A stretch of 64,000 nt of DNA from Pseudescherichia sp031987975 (GCF_031987975.1 NZ_DALZYX010000003.1:186001-250000); one strand, 5' to 3'; positions 27,779 to 36,443 are shown, numbered from the stretch's first letter. Numbers and translations: made by a program. Notes: generated by a model from the sequence alone, not told the origin.

Positions 27779-28573
27779 TTAGATAGCAACCGGGGCTTTG
27801 ATGCCGGGGTGCGGATCGTAGCCTTCGATTTCAAAGTCGTCGAAGCGGTAGTCAAACAGCGACTCCGGCTTGCGCTTGATGACAAGCTTCGGCAGCGCAC
27901 GCGGCTCACGGGTCAGCTGCAGGTGCGTCTGCTCCATGTGGTTGCTGTAGAGATGGGTATCACCGCCGGTCCAGACGAAGTCACCCACTTCCAGGTCACA
28001 CTGCTGCGCCATCATATGCACCAGCAGCGCATAGCTGGCGATGTTAAACGGCAGCCCGAGGAAAACATCGCAGGAGCGCTGGTAGAGCTGGCAGGAGAGC
28101 TTGCCATCCGCCACGTAAAACTGGAAAAACGCGTGGCACGGGGCCAGCGCCATTTTGTCCAGCTCGCCGACGTTCCAGGCAGAGACGATGATCCGCCGGG
28201 AGTCCGGGTCGGTCTTCAGCTGGTTCAACACGGTGGCGATCTGGTCGATGTGGCGACCGTCCGGCGTTGGCCATGCGCGCCACTGTTTGCCGTACACCGG
28301 ACCGAGATTACCCTGCTCGTCGGCCCACTCGTCCCAGATGGTGACGTTGTTTTCATGCAGGTAGGCGATGTTGGTATCGCCCTGCAGGAACCACAGCAGC
28401 TCATGAATGATTGAGCGCAGGTGGCAACGCTTGGTGGTCACCAGCGGGAAGCCCTCCTGCAGGTTAAAGCGCATCTGATGACCAAAAATGGAAAGCGTGC
28501 CGGTGCCGGTACGGTCGTTTTTCTGCGTGCCTTCATCCAGCACTTTTTGCATCAGTTCTAAATACTGTTTCAT
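27779..28573 (-). CDS. thyA: thymidylate synthase
   Basis: 264 aa. Converts dUMP to dTMP with methylene-tetrahydrofolate. The catalytic cysteine is in LAPCHAFFQFYV (Cys146), with the dUMP/folate motifs RTGTGTLSIFGHQMRFNL near the N-terminus and SCDVFLGLPFNIASYALL. It follows lgt by 6 bases, and thyA translation is likely coupled to lgt as in E. coli. Ends in a strong terminator. Confidence 0.97.
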   Translation of the reverse strand: MKQYLELMQKVLDEGTQKNDRTGTGTLSIFGHQMRFNLQEGFPLVTTKRCHLRSIIHELLWFLQGDTNIAYLHENNVTIWDEWADEQGNLGPVYGKQWRAWPTPDGRHIDQIATVLNQLKTDPDSRRIIVSAWNVGELDKMALAPCHAFFQFYVADGKLSCQLYQRSCDVFLGLPFNIASYALLVHMMAQQCDLEVGDFVWTGGDTHLYSNHMEQTHLQLTREPRALPKLVIKRKPESLFDYRFDDFEIEGYDPHPGIKAPVAI

Positions 28574-28579
28574 GATTCC

Positions 28580-29455
28580 TCAGGAGACGTGTTGCTGCGG
28601 GCGACGGCGGTACGCCCAAACCATCATCAGCGCGCCCGCAATAATCATTGGGATAGAGAGGATCTGGCCCATGCTGATGTACTGCACCCACTCGCCGGTA
28701 AACTGCGCGTCCGGCTGGCGGAAGAACTCCACAATGATGCGGAATGCGCCATAGCCAATCAGGAACAGACCTGATACCGACCCCATCGGGCGCGGCTTGC
28801 GAATAAACAGGTTGAGGATGATAAACAGCACAACCCCTTCCAGCGCCAGCTCGTAGAGCTGTGAAGGGTGGCGCGGCAGTACACCGTAAGTGTCAAAGAT
28901 AGACTGCCACTCCGGGTGCGAAGGCAGCAGCGCCATATCTTCGGCACGGGAGTTAGGGAAGAGCATTGCCAGCGGGAAGTTAGGATCGACGCGGCCCCAC
29001 AGCTCGCCGTTGATAAAGTTACCCAGACGCCCGGCACCCAGCCCGAACGGGATCAGTGGCGCAATAAAGTCGGAGACCTGGAAGAAGGTACGCTTTGTGC
29101 GTTTAGCAAAGATGATCATCACCACGATCACCCCAACCAGGCCACCGTGGAAGGACATACCGCCGTCCCAGACGCGGAACAGATAGAGTGGATCCTGGAT
29201 AAAGGTCGGGAAGTTGTAGAACAGCACATAGCCGATGCGTCCACCAAGGAAGACGCCCAGGAAGCCCGCATAGAGCAGGTTTTCCACTTCGTTTTTCGTC
29301 CAGCCGCTGCCGGGACGATTTGCGCGGCGGCCAGCCAGCCACATGGCAAAAATAAAGCCAACCAGGTACATCAGGCCGTACCAGTGCAGCGAAACCGGTC
29401 CGATAGAAAAAATTACCGGATCGAAATCGGGAAAATGCAGATATCCATTATTCAT
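28580..29455 (-). CDS. lgt: prolipoprotein diacylglyceryl transferase Lgt
   Basis: Inner-membrane enzyme of 291 aa that attaches diacylglycerol to the lipobox cysteine. Seven hydrophobic segments are visible. Signature segments: MSFHGGLVG (catalytic-region His), GLGAGRLGNFINGELWGR and RHPSQLYEL. It would modify the lipoproteins in this same window (MltA, YgdI, YgdR). In tandem with thyA. Confidence 0.96.
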   Translation of the reverse strand: MNNGYLHFPDFDPVIFSIGPVSLHWYGLMYLVGFIFAMWLAGRRANRPGSGWTKNEVENLLYAGFLGVFLGGRIGYVLFYNFPTFIQDPLYLFRVWDGGMSFHGGLVGVIVVMIIFAKRTKRTFFQVSDFIAPLIPFGLGAGRLGNFINGELWGRVDPNFPLAMLFPNSRAEDMALLPSHPEWQSIFDTYGVLPRHPSQLYELALEGVVLFIILNLFIRKPRPMGSVSGLFLIGYGAFRIIVEFFRQPDAQFTGEWVQYISMGQILSIPMIIAGALMMVWAYRRRPQQHVS

Positions 29456-29620
29456 CTGTCACCACAAAGTGTTGTTATTCCGCCAAAAATCGACAGCGGT
29501 TAAGATGTGCGCCCGCTTAACAGGGCGCTCCAAAGCTGGGAATCATAGCATAAGCCAGGCGGGCGATTAGGGCGAAGTTGTAAAAGATCTGTATCTTGCC
29601 TTTACCCGCTGCTGCTCACG

Positions 29621-31867
29621 CTAGCGTCCGCCGCGGATCAGACCGCCCATCCCACGGCGCTCCATGAAGGCCGCTACCTGGTGGCGCACCTCGCTGGTAA
29701 ACTGGGCTTCCAGGGCGCGATTTGCCAGGGTCTCGGCATCCTCACGATCGATATGGCGCAGCAGGTATTTAACACGGGCCACCGAGCGGCCGTTCATTGA
29801 CAAATGACGATAGCCAAGGCCAATCAGCACCGCGACGCACATCGGATCGCCCGCCATTTCGCCGCACAGGCAGAGATCGATCCCGTGGCGCTCCGTCTCC
29901 TGGGCAATCGTCGCCAGCGCCCGCAGAACGGCAGGATGCAGGCTGTCATAGAGGCTCGCCACGCGAGTGTTGTTGCGATCGACCGCCAGCAGGTACTGGG
30001 TAAGATCGTTGGTGCCAACGGAGATAAAATCGACCCTGCTTGCCAGATGCGCCAGCATAAAGACCATCGAAGGCACTTCCAACATCACGCCAATGCGCGG
30101 TCTGGGGATGGCGTAGCCGATCATCTCTTCGACTTCTCGCCCTGCGCGCTCAATCAGGCGCCGGGCTTCGTCTACCTCTTCGATGCTGGTGACCATCGGC
30201 AACAGGATGCTAAGGTTGCCGGTAGCAGCGTTGGCGCGCAGCATGGCCCGGACCTGGATCAGGAAAATTTCTGGCTGATCGAGCGTAATTCGGATGCCAC
30301 GCCAGCCAAGGCAAGGGTTCTCTTCGCTGATGGGCATATAGGGCAGCTGCTTATCCGCGCCGACGTCCAGCGTACGCAGGGTCACCGGCTTCTCATTAAA
30401 GAGTTGCAGCATTCCCTGATACTGGGCTACCTGCTCCTCTTCGGAGGGGAAGCCGCTTTGCAGCATAAACGGGATTTCAGTGCGGTAGAGACCAATGCCG
30501 TCGATGCGGCTGCCGAGCTGCTCCTCATGCGCAGGACTCAGGCCCGCGTTAAGCATGACCTTCACCCGATCGCCGCTTTTCAGCTGGGCGGGAAGGTTAA
30601 CCTCATCCTCAGCAAGCTTGCTTAGCTCGTTCTCTTCGGTAATGAGACGCTGGTACTCCTGAAGCAGGATCGGCTCGGGATCGACCAGCAGTTCGCCCCG
30701 GTACCCATCTACCACCAGCGTGCGGTGGTGTAGCACCGAGGGTTGGATATCGGCTCCCATCACCGTAGGAATGCCCAGCGCTCGCACCATAATCGCCGCA
30801 TGAGAGTTGGCCGCGCCGTCGCGCACCACGACGCCAACCAGCCGATCGTGGGGCAGCTCCGCCAGCGTAGTAGCAGAGAGTTCATCAGCTACCAGCACAA
30901 AGCGTTCGGGCCAGGTATTAGGTCCCTGCAGGCTATCATCAAGATGGAACAGCAGACGCTGTCCCAGCGTGCGCAGATCGCCGGCACGCTCCTTGAGATA
31001 GCCGTCAGAGAGAGCCGCAAACTGCTCGGCAAAGCGCCCGATGACCTTTTTTACTGCCCACTCAGCCACGAAGCCGCGATCGACTTCGTCAAACAGCTCA
31101 CGTCTGAGACGAGCGTCCGACAGCAGGTGGGAATAGAGATCGAAAATAGCCGCCGTCTCTTTCTGCGCCCCGGCAGAGAAACGCTTGCTGTAGCGGCGAA
31201 ACTCGCTGGCAGCCTCTTCAAGCGCGCCGGTAAGGCGTTCACGCTCAAGGCCGGTGTCCAGCGTCGAGGCCTCATAGACCTGTTCCATCAGCGGCAGGGT
31301 TGCATCCATCCACCCCTCGGCAATGGCTACGCCCGGTGCGGCAGGCAGCGCGCGAATACGCGTCTGGCGATACTGGCCAAACAGGGCGGCAAGCTGCGAC
31401 TGGGAGAGGATTGCCGCCATTTGGGTGGCCAGCGTAACCAGAAACGACTCTTCGCTCTCGTCAAACTGGCGCAACTCGCGCTGCTGCACCACCAGCACGC
31501 CAAGCAGCTGGCGTCGCTGAATAATCGGCACGCCAAGAAACGCACGGAACCGCTCCTCTTTTACCGAGGGAATATACTTAAAGCTGGGGTGTTTTTGCGC
31601 GTCGGCAAGGTTAATCGGCTCCGCCAGCCTGCCTACCAGGCCGACAATACCCTGATCGAATGCGAGCGTGATGGTGCGGCCGCGCGGCTTTTTCAAACCA
31701 CGCGTCGCCATCAGGTAATAGCAGCGTCTGTCGTGATCGGCGAGGTAGACCGAACAGACTTCGGTATTCATCGCCAGACAAATGTCCGTCACCAGAATAT
31801 CCAGCGCCTCGTTAAGGCGCGGTGCGCTGGCAACTTTCTCGACTATCTCTCGCAACCGGGTGAGCAT
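29621..31867 (-). CDS. ptsP: PEP-protein phosphotransferase EI-Ntr (PtsP)
   Basis: 748-aa enzyme I of the nitrogen PTS; takes phosphate from PEP and passes it to NPr. An N-terminal GAF domain (~1-130) is followed by the EI N-terminal and phosphohistidine domain, with the active His in GAANSHAAIMVRALG. The PEP-utilising TIM barrel (~430-720) carries GLYRTEIPFM, and the catalytic-cysteine segment is DLCLCGEMAGDP. It starts 12 bases after rppH, so the two form an rppH-ptsP unit. Confidence 0.96.
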   Translation of the reverse strand: MLTRLREIVEKVASAPRLNEALDILVTDICLAMNTEVCSVYLADHDRRCYYLMATRGLKKPRGRTITLAFDQGIVGLVGRLAEPINLADAQKHPSFKYIPSVKEERFRAFLGVPIIQRRQLLGVLVVQQRELRQFDESEESFLVTLATQMAAILSQSQLAALFGQYRQTRIRALPAAPGVAIAEGWMDATLPLMEQVYEASTLDTGLERERLTGALEEAASEFRRYSKRFSAGAQKETAAIFDLYSHLLSDARLRRELFDEVDRGFVAEWAVKKVIGRFAEQFAALSDGYLKERAGDLRTLGQRLLFHLDDSLQGPNTWPERFVLVADELSATTLAELPHDRLVGVVVRDGAANSHAAIMVRALGIPTVMGADIQPSVLHHRTLVVDGYRGELLVDPEPILLQEYQRLITEENELSKLAEDEVNLPAQLKSGDRVKVMLNAGLSPAHEEQLGSRIDGIGLYRTEIPFMLQSGFPSEEEQVAQYQGMLQLFNEKPVTLRTLDVGADKQLPYMPISEENPCLGWRGIRITLDQPEIFLIQVRAMLRANAATGNLSILLPMVTSIEEVDEARRLIERAGREVEEMIGYAIPRPRIGVMLEVPSMVFMLAHLASRVDFISVGTNDLTQYLLAVDRNNTRVASLYDSLHPAVLRALATIAQETERHGIDLCLCGEMAGDPMCVAVLIGLGYRHLSMNGRSVARVKYLLRHIDREDAETLANRALEAQFTSEVRHQVAAFMERRGMGGLIRGGR

Positions 31868-31879
31868 GATATGTAGGGC

Positions 31880-32410
31880 TTATCCTCTTTTACGTCGCCA
31901 GGCAGGAGAGTGCTGTGGCTTCGGGGTGCTCTCCGCCAGCGCCATCACCACACTTGCAAACTCCTTCATCACCCGACGATAGACATCGCGCTTAAACGAG
32001 ACGACCTGACGAACAGGATACCAGTAGCTTACCCAGCGCCAGCCATCAAACTCAGGGGTACTGCTGGTTTGCATATTGATATCCGCATCGTTGCTGATCA
32101 ATTGCAAAAGAAACCACTTCTGTTTTTGGCCGATACAAACCGGCTTTGTGTCCCAACGCACCAAACGTTTTGGTAACTTGTAACGCAACCAGCTGCGGGT
32201 CGAAGCAAGAATACGCACATCCTTACGGCTCAGCCCCACCTCTTCGAACAGCTCCCGGTACATAGCTTGCTCCGGGGACTCACCAGGGTTGATACCCCCC
32301 TGGGGAAACTGCCATGAGTGCTGACCGAAGCGCCTGGCCCACATTACCTGGCCTTGTCGATTACAGATTACGATACCCACATTTGGGCGGTAGCCATCGT
32401 CATCAATCAC
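31880..32410 (-). CDS. rppH: RNA pyrophosphohydrolase RppH
   Basis: Nudix hydrolase of 176 aa that removes pyrophosphate from mRNA 5' ends and so triggers RNase E decay. The Nudix box is complete: GGINPGESPEQAMYRELFEEVG (residues ~38-59, read as two adjoining parts). The start is GTG with an AGG ribosome site, as in E. coli. The C-terminal tail is basic (PAWRRKRG). First gene of the rppH-ptsP unit; upstream is the DARS2-like gap. Confidence 0.96.
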   Translation of the reverse strand: MIDDDGYRPNVGIVICNRQGQVMWARRFGQHSWQFPQGGINPGESPEQAMYRELFEEVGLSRKDVRILASTRSWLRYKLPKRLVRWDTKPVCIGQKQKWFLLQLISNDADINMQTSSTPEFDGWRWVSYWYPVRQVVSFKRDVYRRVMKEFASVVMALAESTPKPQHSPAWRRKRG

Positions 32411-32710
32411 CGGACTACCTCAAAATAAACCTGAATTAAACGATTGTTTCACACTCGTGAGGTACGGTAAACCACTCTCTCAATGCGCTATAACCGAATA
32501 ACATTTGAATAACTCACAATTATCACCTGAGTTATAAACAGAATGGCCGCTCCGGTCGCCGTTTTATTCACGATTTCTGTGGATAGAGTTGTGCAGAAGT
32601 ATGGAATTACTCCGGGAAAACCTGGGCGCGCCTGAATAATGCGTTTATCACTCAAAAAAATAATATCCGACTATTCATTAAGTTATACCACGATCTTTAC
32701 GCCTGCGGGA

Positions 32711-32905
32711 TCAATATGTGATGTGTATCACATGGCCGATCCGGCGACTGATGAAAGATCGAACAGAGTCGGTTTTATCCACAGATTGTGCCAATAAGTT
32801 AAGCACAATTTGTGTGAAAATTCGATTTTGCTCGCACGTCAAGGCTGTAAATGGAAACAGTAGTGTGGGTTTTCCTCACTTATCCCACTTTTCTGTGGAT
32901 AACAT
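32711..32905 (-). pseudogene. ygdT: interrupted ygdT-like frame
   Basis: From ATG at 32905 the minus strand reads MLSTEKWDK and then TGA (32876-32878). The same frame stays open afterwards (GKPTLLFPFTALTCEQ and on, to LLAQSVDK) until 32711. The pieces resemble, from memory, the 48-aa E. coli YgdT, with a Cys codon replaced by TGA. No good ribosome site is seen. The frame contains the DnaA boxes at 32775 and 32894, so the conservation is better explained by DNA-site function than by protein. Reality of ygdT as a gene is doubtful. Confidence 0.35.
32717..32732. promoter_or_regulatory. candidate CRP site with perfect core
   Basis: TGTGATGTGTATCACA: both half-sites (TGTGA and TCACA) match the CRP consensus exactly with the correct 6-base spacer. 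It is 43 bases left of a perfect DnaA box and about 300 bases upstream of both rppH (start 32410) and mutH (start 33091). Confidence 0.65.
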
Positions 32906-33090
32906 GGTGTAAGATCCTGTTCATTGTCAGTGACCAGATTTGGAAAACCTTGCGAGCCGTTGCGCAACAAACGCAAAGCAAGAGAAAAAAATCCTAAAAA
33001 TCATTGCGTTGTTTATCGCGGCGGGAAAAGATCTTACGCATTACCCCCTGTGCACTATTGCTGTTCATTTTTTAACCAGAGGTTGTTCAT

Positions 33091-33786
33091 ATGCTGCCGC
33101 TCTCCCCTTTTACTTCCCCGCCCGCTTCGGAAAGCATTTTGCTGGAGCAGGCGCAACGGCTCGCCGGGCTAACCCTTGGCGAGCTGGGTGCGCTGGCTGG
33201 CCTGCCAGTGCCGACAGATTTTAAGCGCGATAAAGGCTGGACCGGAGTATTGCTGGAGCGCTGGCTGGGGGCGAGTGCCGGCAGCAAGCCTGAGCAGGAT
33301 TTCGCCGCGCTCGGGGTCGAGCTGAAAACCATTCCGGTGGATAGCCTGGGACGTCCGCTAGAGACCACCTTCGTCTGCGTTGCGCCGCTGACCGGCAACA
33401 GCGGCGTCACCTGGGAGAGCAGCCACGTGCGTCACAAGCTCAAGCGGGTGCTGTGGATCCCGGTAGAAGGTTCGCGAGAGATCCCTGTTGCCAGCCGTCG
33501 GGTCGGGTCGCCGCTGCTGTGGAGCCCCAGCGAGCTGGAAGAACACCAGCTGCGGATGGACTGGGAGGAGCTGATGGATCTTATCGTGCTGGGCCAGGTA
33601 GAGAGCATTACCGCCCGCCATGGCGAGGTGCTACAGCTGCGGCCCAAGGCGGCGAACAGCAAGGCGCTGACCGAGGCGGTGGGCCAGCACGGTCAGCCGA
33701 TCCTCACCCTGCCGCGAGGCTTCTACCTGAAGAAGAACTTTACCCGCGCGCTGCTGGAGCGGCATTTTTTGTTGCAGGGTTATTAA
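33091..33786 (+). CDS. mutH: DNA mismatch repair endonuclease MutH
   Basis: 231-aa endonuclease that nicks the unmethylated strand at hemimethylated GATC sites after MutS/MutL activation. The Sau3AI/MutH catalytic triad (Asp, Glu-X-Lys) is present: GSKPEQDFAALGVELKTIPV contains D and ExK. The RVGSPLLWSP and ITARHGEVLQLRPKA segments match the family. Slightly longer than E. coli (229). Followed by ygdQ after 63 bases. Confidence 0.96.
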   Translation: MLPLSPFTSPPASESILLEQAQRLAGLTLGELGALAGLPVPTDFKRDKGWTGVLLERWLGASAGSKPEQDFAALGVELKTIPVDSLGRPLETTFVCVAPLTGNSGVTWESSHVRHKLKRVLWIPVEGSREIPVASRRVGSPLLWSPSELEEHQLRMDWEELMDLIVLGQVESITARHGEVLQLRPKAANSKALTEAVGQHGQPILTLPRGFYLKKNFTRALLERHFLLQGY

Positions 33787-33849
33787 ATTTTTTGCCCTCG
33801 CCCGCCACAGGCTTATAATTAGCGCTTCTTTTTTTGGCAGGACTTTACG

Positions 33850-34563
33850 ATGTTATTTGCATGGATAACCGATCCCAACGCCTGGCTCGCGCTCGGTACG
33901 CTGACGCTGCTGGAGATTGTGCTCGGAATCGACAATATTATTTTCCTCTCTCTGGTCGTTGCTAAGCTCCCGACCGCACAGCGCAACCACGCCCGGCGTA
34001 TCGGCCTGGCGGGCGCAATGCTGATGCGTCTGGCGCTGCTGGCCTCTATCTCGTGGGTAACCCGGCTGACCACGCCGCTGTTTAGCGTTTTCGATCACGC
34101 GGTCTCCGCCCGGGATCTGATCCTGCTGCTCGGTGGCCTGTTCCTTATCTGGAAGGCCAGCAAGGAGATCCACGAGTCCATCGAAGGTGAAGAGGAGGGG
34201 CTGAAAACCAACGTTCACTCTTTCCTTGGTGCCATCGTACAGATCATGATGCTGGATATTATCTTCAGTCTCGACTCGGTCATTACGGCGGTGGGTCTGT
34301 CGGATCATCTGTTCATTATGATGGCGGCGGTGGTGATCTCCGTCGGGGTGATGATGTTTGCCGCCCGCCCTATCGGCGAGTTTGTCGATCGTCACCCGTC
34401 GGTAAAAATGCTGGCCCTGTCGTTCCTGATCCTGGTTGGCTTTACGCTGATGCTGGAGAGTTTTGGCATCCACGTGCCGAAAGGTTACATCTACTTCGCC
34501 ATGTTCTTCTCGATCGCCGTCGAGACCCTGAACCTGTTGCGCAATAAAAAGAATCCGCTGTGA
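33850..34563 (+). CDS. ygdQ: TerC-family membrane protein YgdQ
   Basis: 237-aa integral membrane protein of the TerC family, thought to be linked to metal-ion (Mn2+) export or homeostasis. About seven hydrophobic segments. The conserved acidic motifs within membrane helices are EIVLGIDNIIFLSLV and MMLDIIFSLDSVITAVG. Probably has its own promoter in the 63-base gap after mutH. Physiological role not settled. Confidence 0.9.
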   Translation: MLFAWITDPNAWLALGTLTLLEIVLGIDNIIFLSLVVAKLPTAQRNHARRIGLAGAMLMRLALLASISWVTRLTTPLFSVFDHAVSARDLILLLGGLFLIWKASKEIHESIEGEEEGLKTNVHSFLGAIVQIMMLDIIFSLDSVITAVGLSDHLFIMMAAVVISVGVMMFAARPIGEFVDRHPSVKMLALSFLILVGFTLMLESFGIHVPKGYIYFAMFFSIAVETLNLLRNKKNPL

Positions 34564-34569
34564 TCTCTC

Positions 34570-34590
34570 GCTCCCCCGCTCCGGGGGAGC
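34570..34590. terminator. hairpin after ygdQ
   Basis: Perfect 8-base stem GCTCCCCC (34570-34577) / GGGGGAGC (34583-34590), immediately after the ygdQ stop and before the convergent small gene at 34601. There is no T tract on either strand, so it may only stall or stabilise transcripts. Confidence 0.5.
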
Positions 34591-34600
34591 CATCGCTGCA

Positions 34601-34837
34601 TTAATGGGCGAGAAATTTGATGATGACGCCCGATGCGACGCTTGTAATCACGATCATTGAGCCAATAATAGTCATAGTCTGAACCTTTAAAGCGTTATGT
34701 AGCTCGACTTTGAAATTGGCAACTTCAATTCCAAGCGTGGACGTGTTTTCATTTGTTGCATAGTTAGATTTAATTACGGCGACATCCGTGACCAGTGTCT
34801 CCACCTTCTCCTCAAGCGTTTTAACGCGTATCTCCAT
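34601..34837 (-). CDS. small membrane-anchored coiled-coil protein
   Basis: 78 aa, not recognised by name. The N-terminal half is a short coiled coil (EIRVKTLEEKVETLVTDVAV, with heptad spacing of V/L), and the C-terminal ~25 residues are a single membrane helix (TMTIIGSMIVITSVASGVII). A strong AGAGGAG ribosome site lies three bases before the ATG, so it is probably expressed. The layout resembles XhlA/holin-accessory proteins of phages. It is inserted between ygdQ and ygdR, where E. coli K-12 has no such gene as far as I recall. Confidence 0.65.
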   Translation of the reverse strand: MEIRVKTLEEKVETLVTDVAVIKSNYATNENTSTLGIEVANFKVELHNALKVQTMTIIGSMIVITSVASGVIIKFLAH

Positions 34838-35021
34838 ATCTCCTCTCAGTTACTTGTAACGTTAATTACGTCACGGAAATATTATCAGGCTATGGGTATG
34901 CAAACCGTGGTGAATGGCGCTATTTCGCGCTGGCTTTTAAGATTTTCCCGCTTTTTCCTTCCGTATCCGTGCGTTATTACTACACTCAATACAGATTTTG
35001 GCCTTAAGAAGGAGAAAAGCC

Positions 35022-35240
35022 GTGAAAAAATGGGCAGTAGTGATTTCCGCAGTGGGTTTGGCTTGTGCAGTTTCAGGATGCAGCAGCGACTATGTGATGG
35101 CGACGAAAGATGGCCGTATGATCCTGACCGAAGGCAAGCCGGCCGTAGACGATGATACCGGGCTGGTCAGCTACCGCGACCTGCAGGGCAACGAAATGCA
35201 GATTAACCGTGATGATGTGTCGCAAATTATCGAACGTTAA
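35022..35240 (+). CDS. ygdR: small DUF903 lipoprotein YgdR
   Basis: 72-aa predicted lipoprotein, paralogue of YgdI at 6574-6801. The start is GTG at 35022 with AAGGAG at 35009-35014; a longer in-frame start at 34998 adds eight residues that would spoil the signal peptide. The signal peptide MKKWAVVISAVGLACAVSGC ends in a VSGC lipobox. DUF903 core: YVMATKDGRMILTEGKP. Followed by a terminator hairpin. Function unknown. Confidence 0.9.
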   Translation: MKKWAVVISAVGLACAVSGCSSDYVMATKDGRMILTEGKPAVDDDTGLVSYRDLQGNEMQINRDDVSQIIER

Positions 35241-35245
35241 GTGCT

Positions 35246-35270
35246 AAGGTCAGCAATCTGCTGGCCTTTT
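35246..35270 (+). terminator. ygdR terminator
   Basis: AAGGTCAGCA (35246-35255) pairs with TGCTGGCCTT (35259-35268), one G-T pair, three-base loop, followed by T residues and a second T run (GATTTTTC). Confidence 0.7.
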
Positions 35271-35363
35271 GATTTTTCTCTTCCCCTTTTGCCTCCCCTC
35301 TGCCATGTTTATATTCCTTTGTCAGGAAGCCCCTGACGTTGTTAAAAAACAAGGAAGCCGGCT

Positions 35364-36404
35364 ATGCATTATCACCGTATCCCTCACAGCTCGCTTGAGA
35401 TAAGCACGCTGGGGCTGGGCACAATGACCTTTGGTGAGCAGAACAGCGAAGCCGAGGCCCATGCACAGCTTGATTACGCCGTAGCACAGGGTATCAACCT
35501 GATCGATGTGGCAGAGATGTATCCCGTGCCGCCGCGCCCGGAGACCCAGGGCTTAACCGAAACCTACGTCGGCAACTGGCTGGCGAAGCACGGCAGCCGT
35601 GAAAAACTGGTTATCGCCTCTAAGGTAAGCGGTCCCAGCCGTAATAATGACAGCGGCATTCGCCAGAATCAGGTGCTGGATCGCAAAAATATCCGGGAGG
35701 CGCTTGACGCCAGCCTGAAACGCCTGCAAACCGACTATCTCGATCTCTACCAGGTGCACTGGCCGCAGCGCCCAACCAACTGCTTCGGCAAGCTGGGCTA
35801 TGAGTGGACGGAGTCCGCTCCCGGCGTGACTATTCTCGAAACGCTGGAAGCGTTGGCCGAATGTCAGCGGGCGGGCAAGATCCGCTACATCGGCGTCTCC
35901 AACGAAACGGCGTTTGGCGTGATGCGCTATCTGCACCTGGCGGATAAGCATGATCTGCCGCGCATCGTCACCATCCAGAACCCTTACAGCCTGCTGAACC
36001 GCAGCTTTGAGGTGGGTCTGTCAGAGGTGAGCCAGTTTGAGGGCGTAGAGCTGTTGGCCTACTCCTGCCTGGCCTTCGGCACCCTGACGGGTAAATACCT
36101 GAACGGCGCGAAGCCCGCCGGGGCGCGCAATACGCTGTTTAGCCGTTTCACGCGCTACAGCGGCGAGCAGACGCAAAAAGCAATTGCCGCCTACGTGGAT
36201 ATCGCTAAACGGCATAACCTGGACGCAGCGCAGATGGCACTGGCCTTTGTCCGCCGCCAGCCCTTCGTGGCCAGCACCCTGCTGGGGGCGACGACCATGG
36301 AGCAGCTAAAAACCAACGTTGAGAGCCTCTATCTGGAGCTGAGCGAAGAGGTATTAGCGGAGATTGAGGCGGTGCATAAGGTCTATACCTACCCGGCACC
36401 GTAA
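35364..36404 (+). CDS. tas: aldo-keto reductase Tas
   Basis: 346-aa NADPH-dependent aldo-keto reductase; in E. coli tas suppresses tyrosine auxotrophy under starvation. The TIM-barrel catalytic set is visible: Asp/Tyr in NLIDVAEMYP, Lys in KLVIASKVSG and His in DLYQVHWPQRP. The cofactor segment is FVRRQPFVASTLLGATT. A hairpin follows at 36411. The natural substrate is unknown. Confidence 0.93.
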   Translation: MHYHRIPHSSLEISTLGLGTMTFGEQNSEAEAHAQLDYAVAQGINLIDVAEMYPVPPRPETQGLTETYVGNWLAKHGSREKLVIASKVSGPSRNNDSGIRQNQVLDRKNIREALDASLKRLQTDYLDLYQVHWPQRPTNCFGKLGYEWTESAPGVTILETLEALAECQRAGKIRYIGVSNETAFGVMRYLHLADKHDLPRIVTIQNPYSLLNRSFEVGLSEVSQFEGVELLAYSCLAFGTLTGKYLNGAKPAGARNTLFSRFTRYSGEQTQKAIAAYVDIAKRHNLDAAQMALAFVRRQPFVASTLLGATTMEQLKTNVESLYLELSEEVLAEIEAVHKVYTYPAP

Positions 36405-36410
36405 GTAAAT

Positions 36411-36443
36411 TGCCCGGCGGAATACGTCTGCCGGGCATGTTTT
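36411..36443 (+). terminator. terminator between tas and lplT
   Basis: TGCCCGGC (36411-36418) pairs with GCCGGGCA (36430-36437), followed by TGTTTTTTAT. The stem also has REP-like sequence. It abuts the lplT stop codon, so it may serve both convergent genes. Confidence 0.75.

Larger units (their letters stand above)
32411..33090. other. rppH-mutH intergenic region, DARS2-like DnaA-box cluster
   Basis: 680 bases with no intact gene. Perfect DnaA boxes TTATCCACA stand at 32775-32783 (+) and 32894-32902 (- strand, TGTGGATAA). A one-mismatch box CTATCCACA is at 32578-32586 (-), and a weaker TTATCCCAC at 32880-32888 faces the 32894 box with five bases between. An IHF-like CAANNNNTTR (CAATAAGTTA) lies just after the 32775 box. 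In E. coli the DnaA-reactivating sequence DARS2, which regenerates ATP-DnaA, is, as I recall, between rppH and mutH. Position and box layout fit; function is inferred. The flanks should also contain the rppH and mutH promoters. Confidence 0.65.

Noticed and set aside
32718..32912. 64-codon plus-strand frame in the rppH-mutH gap
   Set aside because: It overlaps the CRP and DnaA sites, has no ribosome site and no recognisable protein.
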